Assembly: GCA_963920765.1 (NCBI GenBank)
Contig: OY987242.1
Coordinates: 18,810,002-18,874,001 of the forward strand
Origin: Ulota crispa
Taxonomy: Eukaryota; Streptophyta; Bryopsida; Orthotrichales; Orthotrichaceae
DNA: 64,000 nt
Direction: 5' to 3'
Below are positions 47,071-59,700 of this stretch, piece by piece; the stretch's first letter is position 1; each line of letters starts with the position of its first letter. The position numbers and the translations under genes were made by a program. The notes beneath the pieces are model-generated. The model worked only from the letters and a program-made list of their open reading frames with translations. It was not told where the DNA came from and did not search any database.

Positions 47071-49886
47071 TTCCCTTTGTTTAAATAGGTCATTTTGAAT
47101 AATGAAATCATGGAATTTCAGATTAGGTAGGAACACCCATATGCATGAAACTAAGGATTTTGGAGTAGGAAAATTAGTTGGTGAACTTTGAAAAGTATAG
47201 TGCTAAGTAAGGAAGAGTAAATTAAAAATATTGGCATCAATTTGAAACTTCCAATTGCAAGCATATGTTCACAAAGAATTTTCAAAGTCAAAAATCACTC
47301 AAAAATTTACAATTGTATGTAGGAGATGCTAAAGAAGATGCTTAGTGAAATCTTTGGTGTGCTCATTAGCTCATAATCCTAACTTGAAAAGTCCTTAAAT
47401 AATGAGATGAGACACTCAAAACAGTCATGCCAATCACCCAAAGGCCAAAACCATCACTTAATCACCCATAATCAAAAAAAAATTAAGTTGTCAGTCCCTG
47501 ATATCACTAGCACAGTAGGTATCAGGGATGGGGACACTCGTGGACAGGGGTGTTCTACCTCAAGTACGAGTACGTTCTTTGTTATCTGCAATGGAGGATT
47601 TTACTTTTGGATCACACTTACAATAAAGATAGATCAACACCAAAGGAAATTATGGTATGGATCTTTATGCTTTTGACCGTGAAGGATCGATTAAATTTCT
47701 TGGATGAAGTTGCACCTCAAAGACAAAAATAAAAATAAATCTTTAGATACAGTACTCAATCCAAAGGGTTGAAACTTTTTTATTCAATTGCAAAGCAAAT
47801 CTTCAAAAGGATAGACTGAGGTGATTTTTATTAAAAGCTTGACCGTAGGTGAAGAGGAAAGTCTTAAAAATAATGTATTACGAGTTCACCATTCTTTAAT
47901 TTCTCTTTCCTTTACCAACTGTAGTCAAGCTAATGAATCGGTAAATGGAGACTAAGTAGGCAAAGAAAATATGTCGTGAAGGGATAAAAATGAGGTCATT
48001 GACAGTACACTACAGAAGAGGTTTGAAGAATTTTGAAGAAGCTTTGATTTATATCTTATAACATTATGTATGTTTATATAATCGTATGAGTTTGATGATC
48101 AGGCAAAACATGAGCAATGTAGTGAGCATGGTTACTATCAAAGCACTAGGGTATAAATGTCTATCCATGGTTTTTCTATTCAGTCAATGAAACTGATGAA
48201 CTTGAAACTTTGAGCAATTTTTGGTCATTGGACAAGACAAACAAATGTGTGGTCTGGAGCCAAGTACGGACCCGTCCAACAGTCCAATGTTACGTTTTAG
48301 GGTTTGAAATTTAAAAAAAGTCAAATTACTTTTTTAAAATTTTAATACGTGATATTAAATCCATATCTTAACTTTATATTTGCAACCATGGGTGTAATCA
48401 ATATGTACAAGATAAGTTTTTTTTCACCATTTTTTGAAATCAATTATGAGTTAACTTTATAGTACAGACAAGAACTCAATCAGACATTTTGGGAGGAGTC
48501 GGAGGACTGGTAGGGGGACAAACAATTAGCTCAATGTGACAAGATTACATTCAACCTTACTATTCTAGTAACTAAGTGGAAGGAAGTTAGGAAAATAAAC
48601 ACAATTATGTGATGACACAGCAGACGTGAGTATTTATCTATGTTGCTTTGTGAAAAATGATAAATAAATTTTTAGAATTAAAAGAAAAAAAGGATGGCTT
48701 TCAGTTGGATAAATGAAAAGCAAAATTGGTAGTTGAAGGACATGAAAGAAGAAAAGTTTGAATAAGTTTGAGATTTTTTTTTCTGATGGTAAAAATGGCA
48801 GCCACCAAATCAGTATATGCTAAATCTATTCTTTCTAATGTGAAGCTTCAAGCCTTCTATAAATGGATGAAAATATTTCTTTTTGAAAATGCAAATATAA
48901 ATATAGTTGTTTCTGAGAAATTTAAGAGACTTACTTACGTGGAGACATTGGATTGATTTTCTACCTTACAAATTACTTCATTGTTTGAAAAAAATTGCTG
49001 TTCCTGTGAAATTAGAATAATTATCATCTTGTTCGAATTAAATTTTAGATTTAGAAAGAGAATAAAAAAATTTGGCTTGTATATTTTATTGAAAGGAAAA
49101 TCTTTTGTGTACTTGATTTTATAAACTAATGATTCTTATTAGTTTGCAAAGGCATAAATTCTTCACCAAATAAGAACAACCTTTCAAAATGTGAGTGACT
49201 TTTATAGCTTGAAATTTCAAATTACAAAAAGAGAAAGGTGAGGCGTAAAGATTTTTTAAATAAATTTATCTAAGCACATTGAAAAGGAAATTCAACACTT
49301 TGATTTAAGTCAATCCAAATCTACAAAGTATAGATCACCTTCGGAGACCAATATCTACATACAATAAATTAATAATTCTAAAGATAAGCTAATGTAGTAA
49401 AACAATTTAATTAATGTATTTCGAGTGGTACGAGTCAACAGACACCTCCCATAGTCTCATTCCATCACATGGGAAATTAGGTTTGGGCAAGAATACTTTT
49501 TCCATGTGTATGTAGACATTGATTGTTTTAGATTGATACACCAAATTGGAATGTCAAAAATACCCCCAAAATTTAAAAAAAGGCATGAAATATTAAGTCA
49601 CACTGCTTCATCTTTAATGATCTCTCTACTAATCAGTTTTGAGTGCTTTCAAGTTATGAATTTGACTTTATAACCAAGGAGCTACTATAAAATCTCCAAA
49701 ACATTACATCATGGACGGATTTATGCTATTGTATTTCTATACGTAGCCTAGTGATATTGCTCATGGCAAACTAAATTCTTATTCAAGACTATCTTTGATC
49801 TGTAGTCATTTGCAGTAATGGAATGCAATGAAAGTGGACACGCACTTTGCAGTTAGCCAATCACCTAATTTTGCTGAAAACAAGCT
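47071..49886. other. AT-rich intergenic DNA, no gene recognised
   Basis: No supportable coding sequence. One short palindrome with arms CCCTGATA and TATCAGGG lies at about 47497-47527. An open frame at 47407-47676 lacks known motifs. Confidence 0.3.
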
Positions 49887-50861
49887 AAAACACGATATTC
49901 ATTAGATTGGGAAAAAAAAGTACATTTTGGGACTTCTAAAGGTTTACGGTGATCAACTTAATCCCTAAAGGACCAAGGGCCCTTTTGGAGGACAAATGGG
50001 ATTTCGGGCAAGTACCTATGGCTATAAACTACTTTGCGTGATTTTTTGAAATTTTTATTGAAGGTGAGGAATTCAAAAATCTATGTGAGAATGTAACTTT
50101 TTCTTCATTCTGACATTTATTGAAGAAGCTAAAAATGAATTTATGGAAAACAAAGGACCCCAAGTAGCCCAAAAACTTCTTTAAAAATTGCATTTTTTTC
50201 AAATAAAAGTTTGAAATAGGTTCTTTAGACTTATATAGTTGTGGGGAGCCTTGAATCATTCAATTCTCATAGATGAGATGAAAGTTATGAGAAGTTTTAG
50301 TTTGCAGGTAGGCTGACTCTTCACCTACACGCAAACTAAAACTTCTCATAACTTTCATCTCATCTATGAGAATTGAATGATTCAAGGCTCCCCACGTCTA
50401 TATAAGTCTAAAGAACCTATTTCAAACTTTTATTTGAAAAAAATGGAATTTTTAAAAAAGTTTTTGGGCTGCCTGGGGTCCCTTGTTTTCCATAAATTCA
50501 TTTTTAGCTTCTTCAATAAATGTCAAAATGAAGAAAAAGTTACATTCCCACGTAGATCTTTGAATTCCTCATCTTCAATAAAAGTTTCAGAAAATCACAC
50601 AAAGTAGTTTAGCTATAGGTACATGCCCGAAATCCCATTTGTCCCCCAAATGGACAATGGTCCTTTAGGGGTTAAATTGCACTCTGGCGTTTTTTTTTGT
50701 ACATGTGCCTTCACCCGAGAGAAGGAATTTGCGAGGGAAAAAATCTTAGTGGCTTAGACTAAATCTGATACATTTGAATTTGGTTTAAAGTGACTTTTTC
50801 TGTTTCAGGTGAAGTACAACTTGGGAATCGCGTTTTCCCAATCTAATGAATATCGTGTTCT
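49887..50861. mobile_element. Element O1, inverted-repeat MITE hosting element N
   Basis: Termini AAAACACGATATTCATTAGA and the near complement CTAATGAATATCGTGTT flank it. Flanks ACAAGCTAA and CTAAGCTCA match at 6 of 9 bases, weakly consistent with a 9-bp duplication. Without the nested N it would be about 260 bp, the size of O2. Confidence 0.6.
49958..50675. mobile_element. TTAA element N, near-perfect palindrome
   Basis: TTAA at 49958 and 50672. The left half (49958-50305) and right half (about 50325-50675) are inverted copies of one H/K-type end, joined by about 20 bases. As a result nearly identical 76-codon frames appear on opposite strands; they are an effect of the palindrome, not genes. 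Left TIR is TTAATCCCTAAAGGACCAAG. Confidence 0.85.
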
Positions 50862-51117
50862 AAGCTCAATCGAAGCATTGTCTTTAGTTTTGCTTGATAT
50901 GGAAGCAAAGTGAATAACTAAAATTTCTCCAAAAGAGATATAATTTGCAAATTGGTTGATGAGTTACTCCAAAACAAAGTTAGAGTTTTTGAATCTCTTA
51001 AGATAAAGGATTGGTAGTATTTTTTATTTGAGTGCAATTTCAGATATATGCTAAATTGTAAATTACAATTGTGAAAAATGAAAATGGTTTGTTATGACTA
51101 TTGTGTCTTAGCCTAAA

Positions 51118-51518
51118 GAACACCATATTAGGAAATTGGAAAAAACAGAGCGACCATTTTGTATTCCACCTTAATCTTACATATAGTAAATGTAGGCATA
51201 GTTATAAATGTGTTATTCATTAATAATTTTGGGAAAAAGCGTACAAAGTGGGATCTCTAACTTCTTCTTTTTTCCAGAGAATGCCATATTCATTGAATTG
51301 GAAATTTGTTGATTATTTTCCAATGAAATGAGATATATATCATCTAGAAATATGCTCTTTTTGGACCAAAAGTTCATTTACTTTTGAAATTTTGGACAAA
51401 AAGTTCATTATTTAAGTTTTAGATGACCTCCTTAATTTGAATTAAGGTGACAATTTTGCATTAAGGTGAGGTACAAAATGGTACCCATTGTTTTCCCAAA
51501 TTAATGAATAACACGTTC
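51118..51518. mobile_element. Element O3, inverted-repeat MITE with internal copy of its ends
   Basis: Left GAACACCATATTAGGAAATT, right the near complement of GAACGTGTTATTCATTAATT. A second, inward pair of the same end motifs lies at about 51208-51310, suggesting one copy inserted in another. Confidence 0.55.
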
Positions 51519-52769
51519 AATATAGCTCAAAGTTGAAATTATTTGAAATACTTGGAGGCAATCACTAAGACTTCACTATAAGTCAAATAAGCACTTCAAT
51601 GCAAAGAAGCAAAATACAAAATCAAGGTTGGTACTTGGCAGTTTGTTGAATTGCCTACAAAATATGAACATTACATATGCGTTTTTCTTGAAAATGTATG
51701 AGAAGGTGGACTATAGTCACTATATGTCAAATTATATAAAGTATTCTCCTAACTCTTAGTGAAGTTTTTTTAACAAATTATATCAAACAAGTTCATGATT
51801 AAAGATAAAAAGATGCACTCCTAAACTAAATTTAGAATTGAAAATTTTCAAAAAGAACAACAATAGAAACAAAATCCAAAGAGAAATCGCCCTGTTCAAA
51901 ACTTGGATTGTCTAAACATTATCAAAATTCTAAATATTTTGCTTGAAATCCAAAGATTGCATGAAATTTTACCTTGATTTGTGTACACTCTACACATATG
52001 GATGGATGGAGATATCCCTAATTCCCAATGTTTTGAATGGTCCAATTCTATTCTACAAAAATCTCTTCAATGTCAATACCAAGTGCTAAACTGCGAATAG
52101 GGTACTAAACTTTGATAGCCAGTATTGTGTTCACTCAGTAGTTTTCGTAACAGAAATTAGTTGTGTACTTGATTGATTACATTTGGTTTTTAAAGTAGGA
52201 TAAAGTTTGAATTAATAATAAAAATCCTCCCTTTCAAGGTTGCTGGCCAGTGCAATGATTCCACATGATACATAATTTCAGGCAAACTAATATATTCTAC
52301 GTCAAAGATGGTATCCATCTGTATCAAACACTCGAAAACGGGAAAGAAGGATCCCGGAAGAGAAAATATGAGCCCTTTACAAGGCCCCTAAGAACCCCTT
52401 TCAAGGGGTCTCTTTAATTGTTTTAATTTGTACTTTGGGACAAAATAAATTCCTTACACCTTACTATGTTTTTGAGTACAATCATGGCTCACTTTAGTAT
52501 GTCCAATTTTCATTGGGCATCACAATTACATGTATATATTACCATGGTCCTTTTCCTCTATATTAAAATCTTTAACCTAGTACTTGAGAGGGCAACATTA
52601 GTTCTAATTGCATACAATAGTAGGAGAATAATTAAGAAATTGCGACATAGTACTAAATTGCCATTTTCTATTCATAATTTTAGTGATGTACATCATACAA
52701 AGTAGAGACACTTCACACACGCTTTTAATGTACCCACTCTAGGCCCAATAAATGTTAGAGAGACCATTC
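51519..52769. other. AT-rich intergenic DNA, nothing recognised
   Basis: No family motif or long frame I can support. Confidence 0.3.
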
Positions 52770-53422
52770 TTAACCCCTAAATGCCCAAGCAACTAGATTT
52801 GGGTCGCGTGGAAATTTTGAAGATGAATAAAAATTTATCAAATCATTATTTTCAGTAAAAAATTTTCAATATAAGTTTGTTTTGAAGTCTACTTTCAACA
52901 TCAAAAATCTGATTTTGAAAACAAAAGTTGATGATTTTTCTACTTGAGATTTTGTATAAGGGCGTTCATTGCAATCTTGAGTTTTCTAGTGTTGGAAGAT
53001 CTTGAAAATGAGCCACAAATACACTAAAGCTTGGAGAAAAATCCACATTAGAAATCCATTCAAAAATAATGCAAGAGTAGATTTTTAAAACTGTAAATTG
53101 ATTCAAGTTAGATATGTAATGACCTCAAACCTCATATTTTTATGGTGACCAACTTTTTGGATTTGACATGTGAAATGAGGATTGGAAGACTTTAAGTCAC
53201 TTTTGCAGTTTTAACACCCTCATCTTCAAACATTATAATCTTTCAAACTATAGGTGATATTGTTGTGTTTTCTTTTTCCATGTAATCTCTAACATGTTTA
53301 ACTTAAATTTGTACGGTTACAATTGAAAAAAACTTGACAGAATTCATGAAGAGGTTGATTGATTGTTCATTTTCACAAAAAGTCCAACAAGCTCAGATAG
53401 GGCTTGGGCATTTAGGGGTTAA
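52770..53422. mobile_element. TTAA element B2
   Basis: Left TTAACCCCTAAATGCCCAAG, right its exact complement over 20 bases. It carries GCAACTAGATTTGGGTCGC inside the left TIR. Closest in the window to B1. 653 bp. Confidence 0.88.
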
Positions 53423-55378
53423 GGGCCTTGTGGAGGGTTCATATTTTTTCTAATGCCTCCTGTAAGTGCTTCAGAAAAGTGTTGAATTCAAGGTTGCAGT
53501 TAGGATCATGCTGACACATTGTGAGACGACTTCACAAATCAATATGTATTAAATCGTAATCTGGCCAAAAAATGATACGGGATCTCAGTCTACTTGAGAA
53601 TTTTATGTATGAATTCAACCTTCTTCAAAAAAACACTGCTTGTGAGCAAATTAGTCTCCTTGCAGGCTTGTAAGCACAAGTGCTCAAAACTTGACTTGAG
53701 CACGGTGTCCAACTAGAAGTGTAAACAAATGGTCGGAAAGATTCTCCTGATAGTAGGAATACCAGTACATTGGCGCTAAAATTATGACTTTGAAGTGCGC
53801 AAAGCTCTAAGCTCCAAGTAATGGGATTTCCATAGATCTACGTTTCATGCTGCCAAAGCCACAGTTGTGAATAACTTTCCGCCAATTTAATGCAATTGAC
53901 GTTGATAGAGAGGGGGTAAGAATACCAGTTTTACTTTATTGCTGAGGTCAAGTACTCTTCAATATTTGCCCGCATGCAAAAATGAGCGGCCCAAGTTCAG
54001 ATACAAGATGTGAGATCTGCCTAAAGCCCTGAATGCCAGCTAGGGATAATAGCAAAGCTCCTTTGCCATGCTTCGCAGGTGGCATACAGGGAGCCAGGCA
54101 GTTCCAGCGTACATCCTTTCTGTTCCACTGGCTTCCTGCACGCAAGTGTCAATCCAAATCGCTCTTCTCATATCAATACAGGCAGCGGCAAACAAAATTC
54201 AGGGCGCGTGGACAGTAGTTCGTACATACTAGTTACTATAAGCACAAACATTAGACGAGGCTCGGTGCTGGGTCCTGCAAGAGATAGAATACCGACAGTT
54301 AAAAGTTCGTGTGCACCTCCAAACTTTGTTCAAAGAGAAAACTTGTCGTCACAGCGCTTAAAATGGCTTGTTCCATAGCGCTCTTCGACAAATTGTAACT
54401 TTCAGATTCAGATGCTCAAAGCTCTCAAAACTAGAGCTCATATTAATCTGAGCTTACTTTCAGTTTAGCAAATGAATCTGCGCCACGTGTTGACGATTCA
54501 ACTAGACTACGCAACTCACGCCGTTTGTATCCTTCTACCAGACTTGCTTCAAGGGGTTGGGACATGAGATATTCCCAAAACAAGAGCCTCAATCCACAGC
54601 AAGCAAATAAGAACAGCTTCACCGCACGTGCTCACCAATTAGAAAACTCATGGAAGCCAGACTAGGAGTTGGATGGATTTGATGCAACAGTGTGCTTTCA
54701 AATTGCCCAATTGGTAACTTACTACTTGCAAGGTCGGAGCTGTAGAGACCTTGCTGCAGCAAACTGGGACTTGCAGGAGAGATTGTCAAGGCTAGAATAT
54801 GGCTCGCCGCACAGCAGTACTGTTGCCGACGATACACTGAAGCTCAGAAGATAATTTCATGATTCTGCACAAGCAAAACACTGCACGCACACTAGCTCTC
54901 ACCTGCTGCACTAGAAAGGGAATTAGAAAAAGAAGCTTCTAGAAGTGGAAAAGGCACGGAAAATTCCATACTTGAGAACTGGGTGCAAACCACTTCATAA
55001 GGTGGAGTCAGTTGTGGCTCACACTTCCCGAATCGTATCCCGCTCGATTGTGAATACACAGATCGTATACAACAATTTACACAATCATTAGAACCTCAAG
55101 CTGGTTTGTATTCTAGTACGGAGTGCCGGGGCGTTGACAGCTGTGTGAGACATGCCATCCCTAGAATGTCTCTTCAAGAAACATGGATTTCTCCGCGGAT
55201 GACCGGAGGAGTACACGTGAGGGGCTGGTGTGTTTCATCCTACAGCTGATTCAGTAAAAGAGGTATTCAGGATTTACATGTTGCCACCTGACTACCAGAG
55301 AAGTGTAGATTATGGAGGCAGCACAAAAATGAATAATACAAGGAATCGTATGAAATGCTTCTGTTGATGACGTTGTAG
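53423..55378. other. Moderate-GC intergenic DNA, no gene recognised
   Basis: GC is higher than in the surrounding repeats and several frames of 60-100 codons exist (for example 54079-54378), but none shows a domain. This could hold a decayed gene I cannot name. Confidence 0.3.
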
Positions 55379-55582
55379 AATGTGAATGGACGGCTCACGG
55401 CCTTGATCATGCATGATCGAACTTCAAATCATGTGTTGTCAAAGGTAGAAATTGTAGGTTTGCAAGAAAGACATCTGTCCACATTGTCACATGCGACAAT
55501 GTTGGAAAAATTGCAGTCAAAATTCTATCTTAGCATATTGAAGGGTGCCACGGATTTTGGTACCAGAGGCCATGGTAAGTGA
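55379..55582 (+). mobile_element. LINE (L1-type) endonuclease fragment
   Basis: The plus strand reads NVNGRLTALIMHD, then SKVEIVGLQERHLS. These match the start of the L1 apurinic endonuclease: NVNG, then the catalytic-glutamate motif in QETHLS, here QERHLS with Glu kept and Thr replaced by Arg. FYLSILKGATDFGTRGHG follows, where RG-V-ILF would be expected. No other LINE parts are recognisable nearby, so it is a short relic. Confidence 0.55.
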
Positions 55583-55828
55583 CCAAATGGGATGTTTTGC
55601 CGCTTTTGCCATGCTTATGGTTCGGCAGCCGTGAGGTAACTCCCAATGTTTGTCCTACTTTTTACTTAGTCTGCTCAGTCGTGGGTAGCTTTCAGCCCAA
55701 GCCGGTACGAAGCATACCCTGGCCTCAGTGAAAAGAGCCTTTTAGTGACCATGGGCACCGACCGCCTGGCTTCGTGGTTTTCTGTACCTGCTTTTTAAAT
55801 GTTCTGTGGATCTAAAATCACGGAAGGT

Positions 55829-56746
55829 TTAACCCTTTAAAGACCACACACATTTTCCCAAAACGACACCGCGGCAGTAAGATTAGATGTGCATTTGAAA
55901 CAAATATGGACCCAATTTGAATAATCCAACCTTACAAATGTGAAGGATATGAAGGACACCTTGTTTGCTACAATGCATCAAAAATTCAGCTAGATCTACC
56001 GTTGGAGGTGAAATATTATAATGATTGAGTAAGTCGTATATGGAAAATCTCTAGTTTTTCATGCTTGTGTGGTTTTGAATGGTAGCGCTTCATGCAAGTT
56101 TTCATTGAGAAGAGCTTTACATTTCTAGAAAGTAGGGTTTCCCACCTTTCCAACAAGACTAGTTTCACACAAAATAGATAAAAATAGCAATCACAAGTTG
56201 TAGCTAAGTGGACAAAAAGGGTCAAAAATCCCACTTTCTTTGCTACCCTAAAACAATTCTACAAGAAATTTGAAAATTTTTATTGAAAATCCAATCAGTG
56301 AAAGCAATCAAGAATTGGCCTTAAATGTAGGATGAACTTTTTTTTAAATAAATTGATAGCATCATTTCAATGGATTCTCATATAGTACAATTGTACTACT
56401 ACCATATAGAGAAACAATACAAGCATATTTCTTGAGTAATTTGGAGTTTTTTAAGACTGCACAATTGAAATGTGGCATTCTTCTTAGATGTTTGATGTAT
56501 TGTGTTGTTGCTTTGATCCATCTTTGACCAAATATGGATACGTATTTTGAGGCCATGATGTATAAACACTTTTATTTATCAACTCCCATATCCGATTCTA
56601 TTGTTGTTTTTTGAGTTGGATGCAAAATTCTTATGATCACAAGCGTTCTTCAAAATCAATTTCCAAATTGTTGAACGATTTTATTGTATAGGCCAAAAAC
56701 TACTCTCCCGAACTAAAATATGGTTCGGTGGTCTCTAAAGGGTTAA
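55829..56746. mobile_element. TTAA element A2
   Basis: Left TTAACCCTTTAAAGACCAC, right the complement of TTAACCCTTTAGAGACCAC: an 18 of 19 match. A CCGAACTAAAATATGGTTCGG palindrome sits inside the right end. Full-length homologue of A1. 918 bp. Confidence 0.88.
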
Positions 56747-59700
56747 GAATAGGCCAACCAGCAGAAGTGGGCAAGACAGTCAGTGCGACAGTAGAGGCCC
56801 CCATGCCACCGACCTTGTCTAAATTCTCTAACGAGCCTAGGGACTGTCTCTATGGCTTACGGTAGACTCCTGCAAGTTTTGTTGGAATGTTCTGGAGTGG
56901 GCCACGGCACCAACTTCGCATGATCATAGTCCACACCAGCTGCAGGAGAATTAAACCTCAGAATTACTCATATGAACTGACATAATTAAGTATGCCAAGC
57001 GCTTTGAGTGGTCACCTCTAATCCCAGCCAATTCGCAATCATGGTGTTTTTTATGAAAATTTGCAGAGTATAAAAGATGTGAAAATTATAGTGTCCCATA
57101 GATCCAAAATCTACGATCCACATGGATTTGAAGTCTAGCCGGCTGGTTTGAGGATTTAGTCAAACAACTGAAAAACCTTGATTAGAATTTATGGAACAGA
57201 GGTGACTAGATACGAGCATGCATGTGGCACTGTCAGATTGGGTGTTTCGAAGATTTCAGCAAGTCTGTTATTCCTCTTTTTCGGGATGCCTTTGTGAAGA
57301 ATAGTATTGGCCCTTGAATCTTGATGAGGACCCTAGGGCGCCAGGGAGCCAGCCTAGCTGCAGTCTAGTACTCTAGTCTGATAGTCAAGGGTCTCCAACT
57401 CTTCATTCCATTCTTGGCTGAGGTTGTGGCATAAAGTAGACGTCTGAAAATGTGTGCCAGACAAGGTCAAACAGCAGGTCGTGCAACAAGAGCTGAAGAC
57501 TGAAGAGCTTCCTGCAGTTGCTTTTGGAACAATATCCTTTTGTTTCGATCAGAAAGACCAAAAGAAAAACTCTGTTTTTACCAAAATCAAAAACTTGGGT
57601 GTATTCTCAAATGCCCAGGGCCAGGGGCAGTTTGATTATGTGACAGGTCTTGGGAATAGGGATTGGTCTATGGTGGGGGCGCATGCCATTTTGTAACCTG
57701 CAATGGTTTTGATTCGGTCTCAACGTCCATAACCGCGTAGTCATACGCTTGGGGGTACGGTGGTAACTTATTTCCCTATAGCAGATGCTACCACCCAAAA
57801 AAAAGGCACCTATTATTGAGATGAGGACCTTCTAGTTCTTACATGCATCGAGCTGGGTCACCAGTGAGTTGGACCTGGACACACGAGCATACTAAATCCA
57901 CAGTATTTATTAGCATGGTACCAGAAGTGAAATACTGAGTCAAGGCACTTGTCCCCGGATAGATCAGTTGTGGAATGTTTTAGCACATTAGTCTAAGCAA
58001 TAAGAGCGTCATACTAACTAATCTCTGCCTCTCTGGGATTACCAAAATCAGAAACCGTAGTTATTACTGTGGATCGTTGCAAGGCCACATTTGAAAGGGC
58101 TTCCCTCTTTTCTCCGCGGAAAGTGGAATAACATGCAGCACAAATTCCAATGATTCTATTGTAGAGACCAAGCCAAAGGATCCACTCGCCACTCAGGCCA
58201 TAACCGCACAAACCATTCCCTAAACTAATTACATGTTTTGAAGGTAAGTAATGGCCTAATGGGACAAAAGGTACTAAATCAGAGGTGCAAATTATTGTTA
58301 TACAATGCAGTATATATTTGTTACTTTGGCCAAGCTCAATTTTACATCTACAATTTCTTAGCATATTTGTCGTACTTATTGACGTTGTTGGCTATTGATT
58401 GCTTTTAAAGTTTTGAAATCTCCTCACTCAAGAAAACATCTTGCTGGTTGAGTATAGATTTTGGTAGACTAGAGGTAGACTAGTGGTAGACTAGACAGTT
58501 GACTAGAATTGTATCAATAGTGACTTTCAAGAGTTTTTTTATCCTCAAATAATAATTTCATTAGTTTTGTAACTTACTGCAACTATTCTTTTCTCAATTC
58601 AACTCAAAATTTGATGCCTTTTATCTTTTTTATTAGCTTGTGGACTAATCATGTTGTTAGATTTAAATTTGGTAATCAATTGTGTGGGAGGGATTTGAGA
58701 GAGTATAGTGGTATTTTTTGGCTTAATTGGTTTATATAAACACTTATCAAAAACTAAACATGAAGAAGAACTATGGTTTCTTTTCAAAGATCATTTTAAT
58801 TGAGAATTTAGTTGTTAAAACCTTTTTCACACACCCATGCCAATACTAGGAGTCACAAAACTAGATTTGATGCCAATTTTGTTAAAGTGGCAAGTTGGCA
58901 ACATGCCATTGTTTTGTAGGGTTCAGGCCATGCGTCCTAAACCCAAAATCTATACTATAATTATTGTTCCTAAAATGCAGACTTGAGTTAGACCTTTGTG
59001 AAGACTATGTCACTAATTTTTGTGCATGATCACTCCCAATTGAACAAATTTGACAATAATTCCCAACTCAGAGGTGGAATCTACACTAGAAATATCATCA
59101 TATGACTTACAATTGAATTGGAAAAGGTGGTACTTGGTAGCATGTAAAAGCATGTTCCATGCACTTTTTTAGTAAGCTAGGAATATTGAATATAGTTTTC
59201 AATAAATAGCAAATTATAAATTATAGTGTGAAAGTTTTATTGTTTGAAGATGATTGAAAAAATTATTGTGAAATCACAAGATAATTTAGACTTAGAAGTT
59301 GGTTGATTTAGATACACCTCATCAAGTGTTAGCTGGTCTTCAAAGAATTTAGAAAGCTTTACTTTCAAATCAAGCCTACAAAGAAAAATTGTATCCAAAA
59401 GCAAGGTAGAGTAGGGCATTTGTTTTCCTCCCTTTGGTCTAATTTTCTATCTTTGGGCTTGATATGAAAAATCCTCTAATTTTTTTGAAAGTTAAATAAC
59501 ATTTGGTGAGATGTTTCTAAATCAGCATATCTCAAAATCTAAATTTTCTTAAAATTTCACAATAAGACTTTTATATCTTTTAAATAATAATATTTTCATA
59601 TTATAGTATGTTGTTTATTAAAATATGAGACTTAGTATGGCAAGCCTCTTTACTAGATGCATTGAGCATGCTCTAAAGTCTTTGTGTGCAAGTAACGTTT

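Noticed and set aside
47407-47732. Possible retroelement coding frame
   Set aside because: No conserved residues of polymerase, integrase or gag could be found in either frame.
50029-50607. Two nearly identical 76-codon open frames on opposite strands
   Set aside because: They are mirror images created by the palindrome of TTAA element N and carry no domain.
53948-54854. Several 60-100-codon frames in moderate-GC DNA
   Set aside because: They overlap on both strands without splice-consistent joins or domain motifs.
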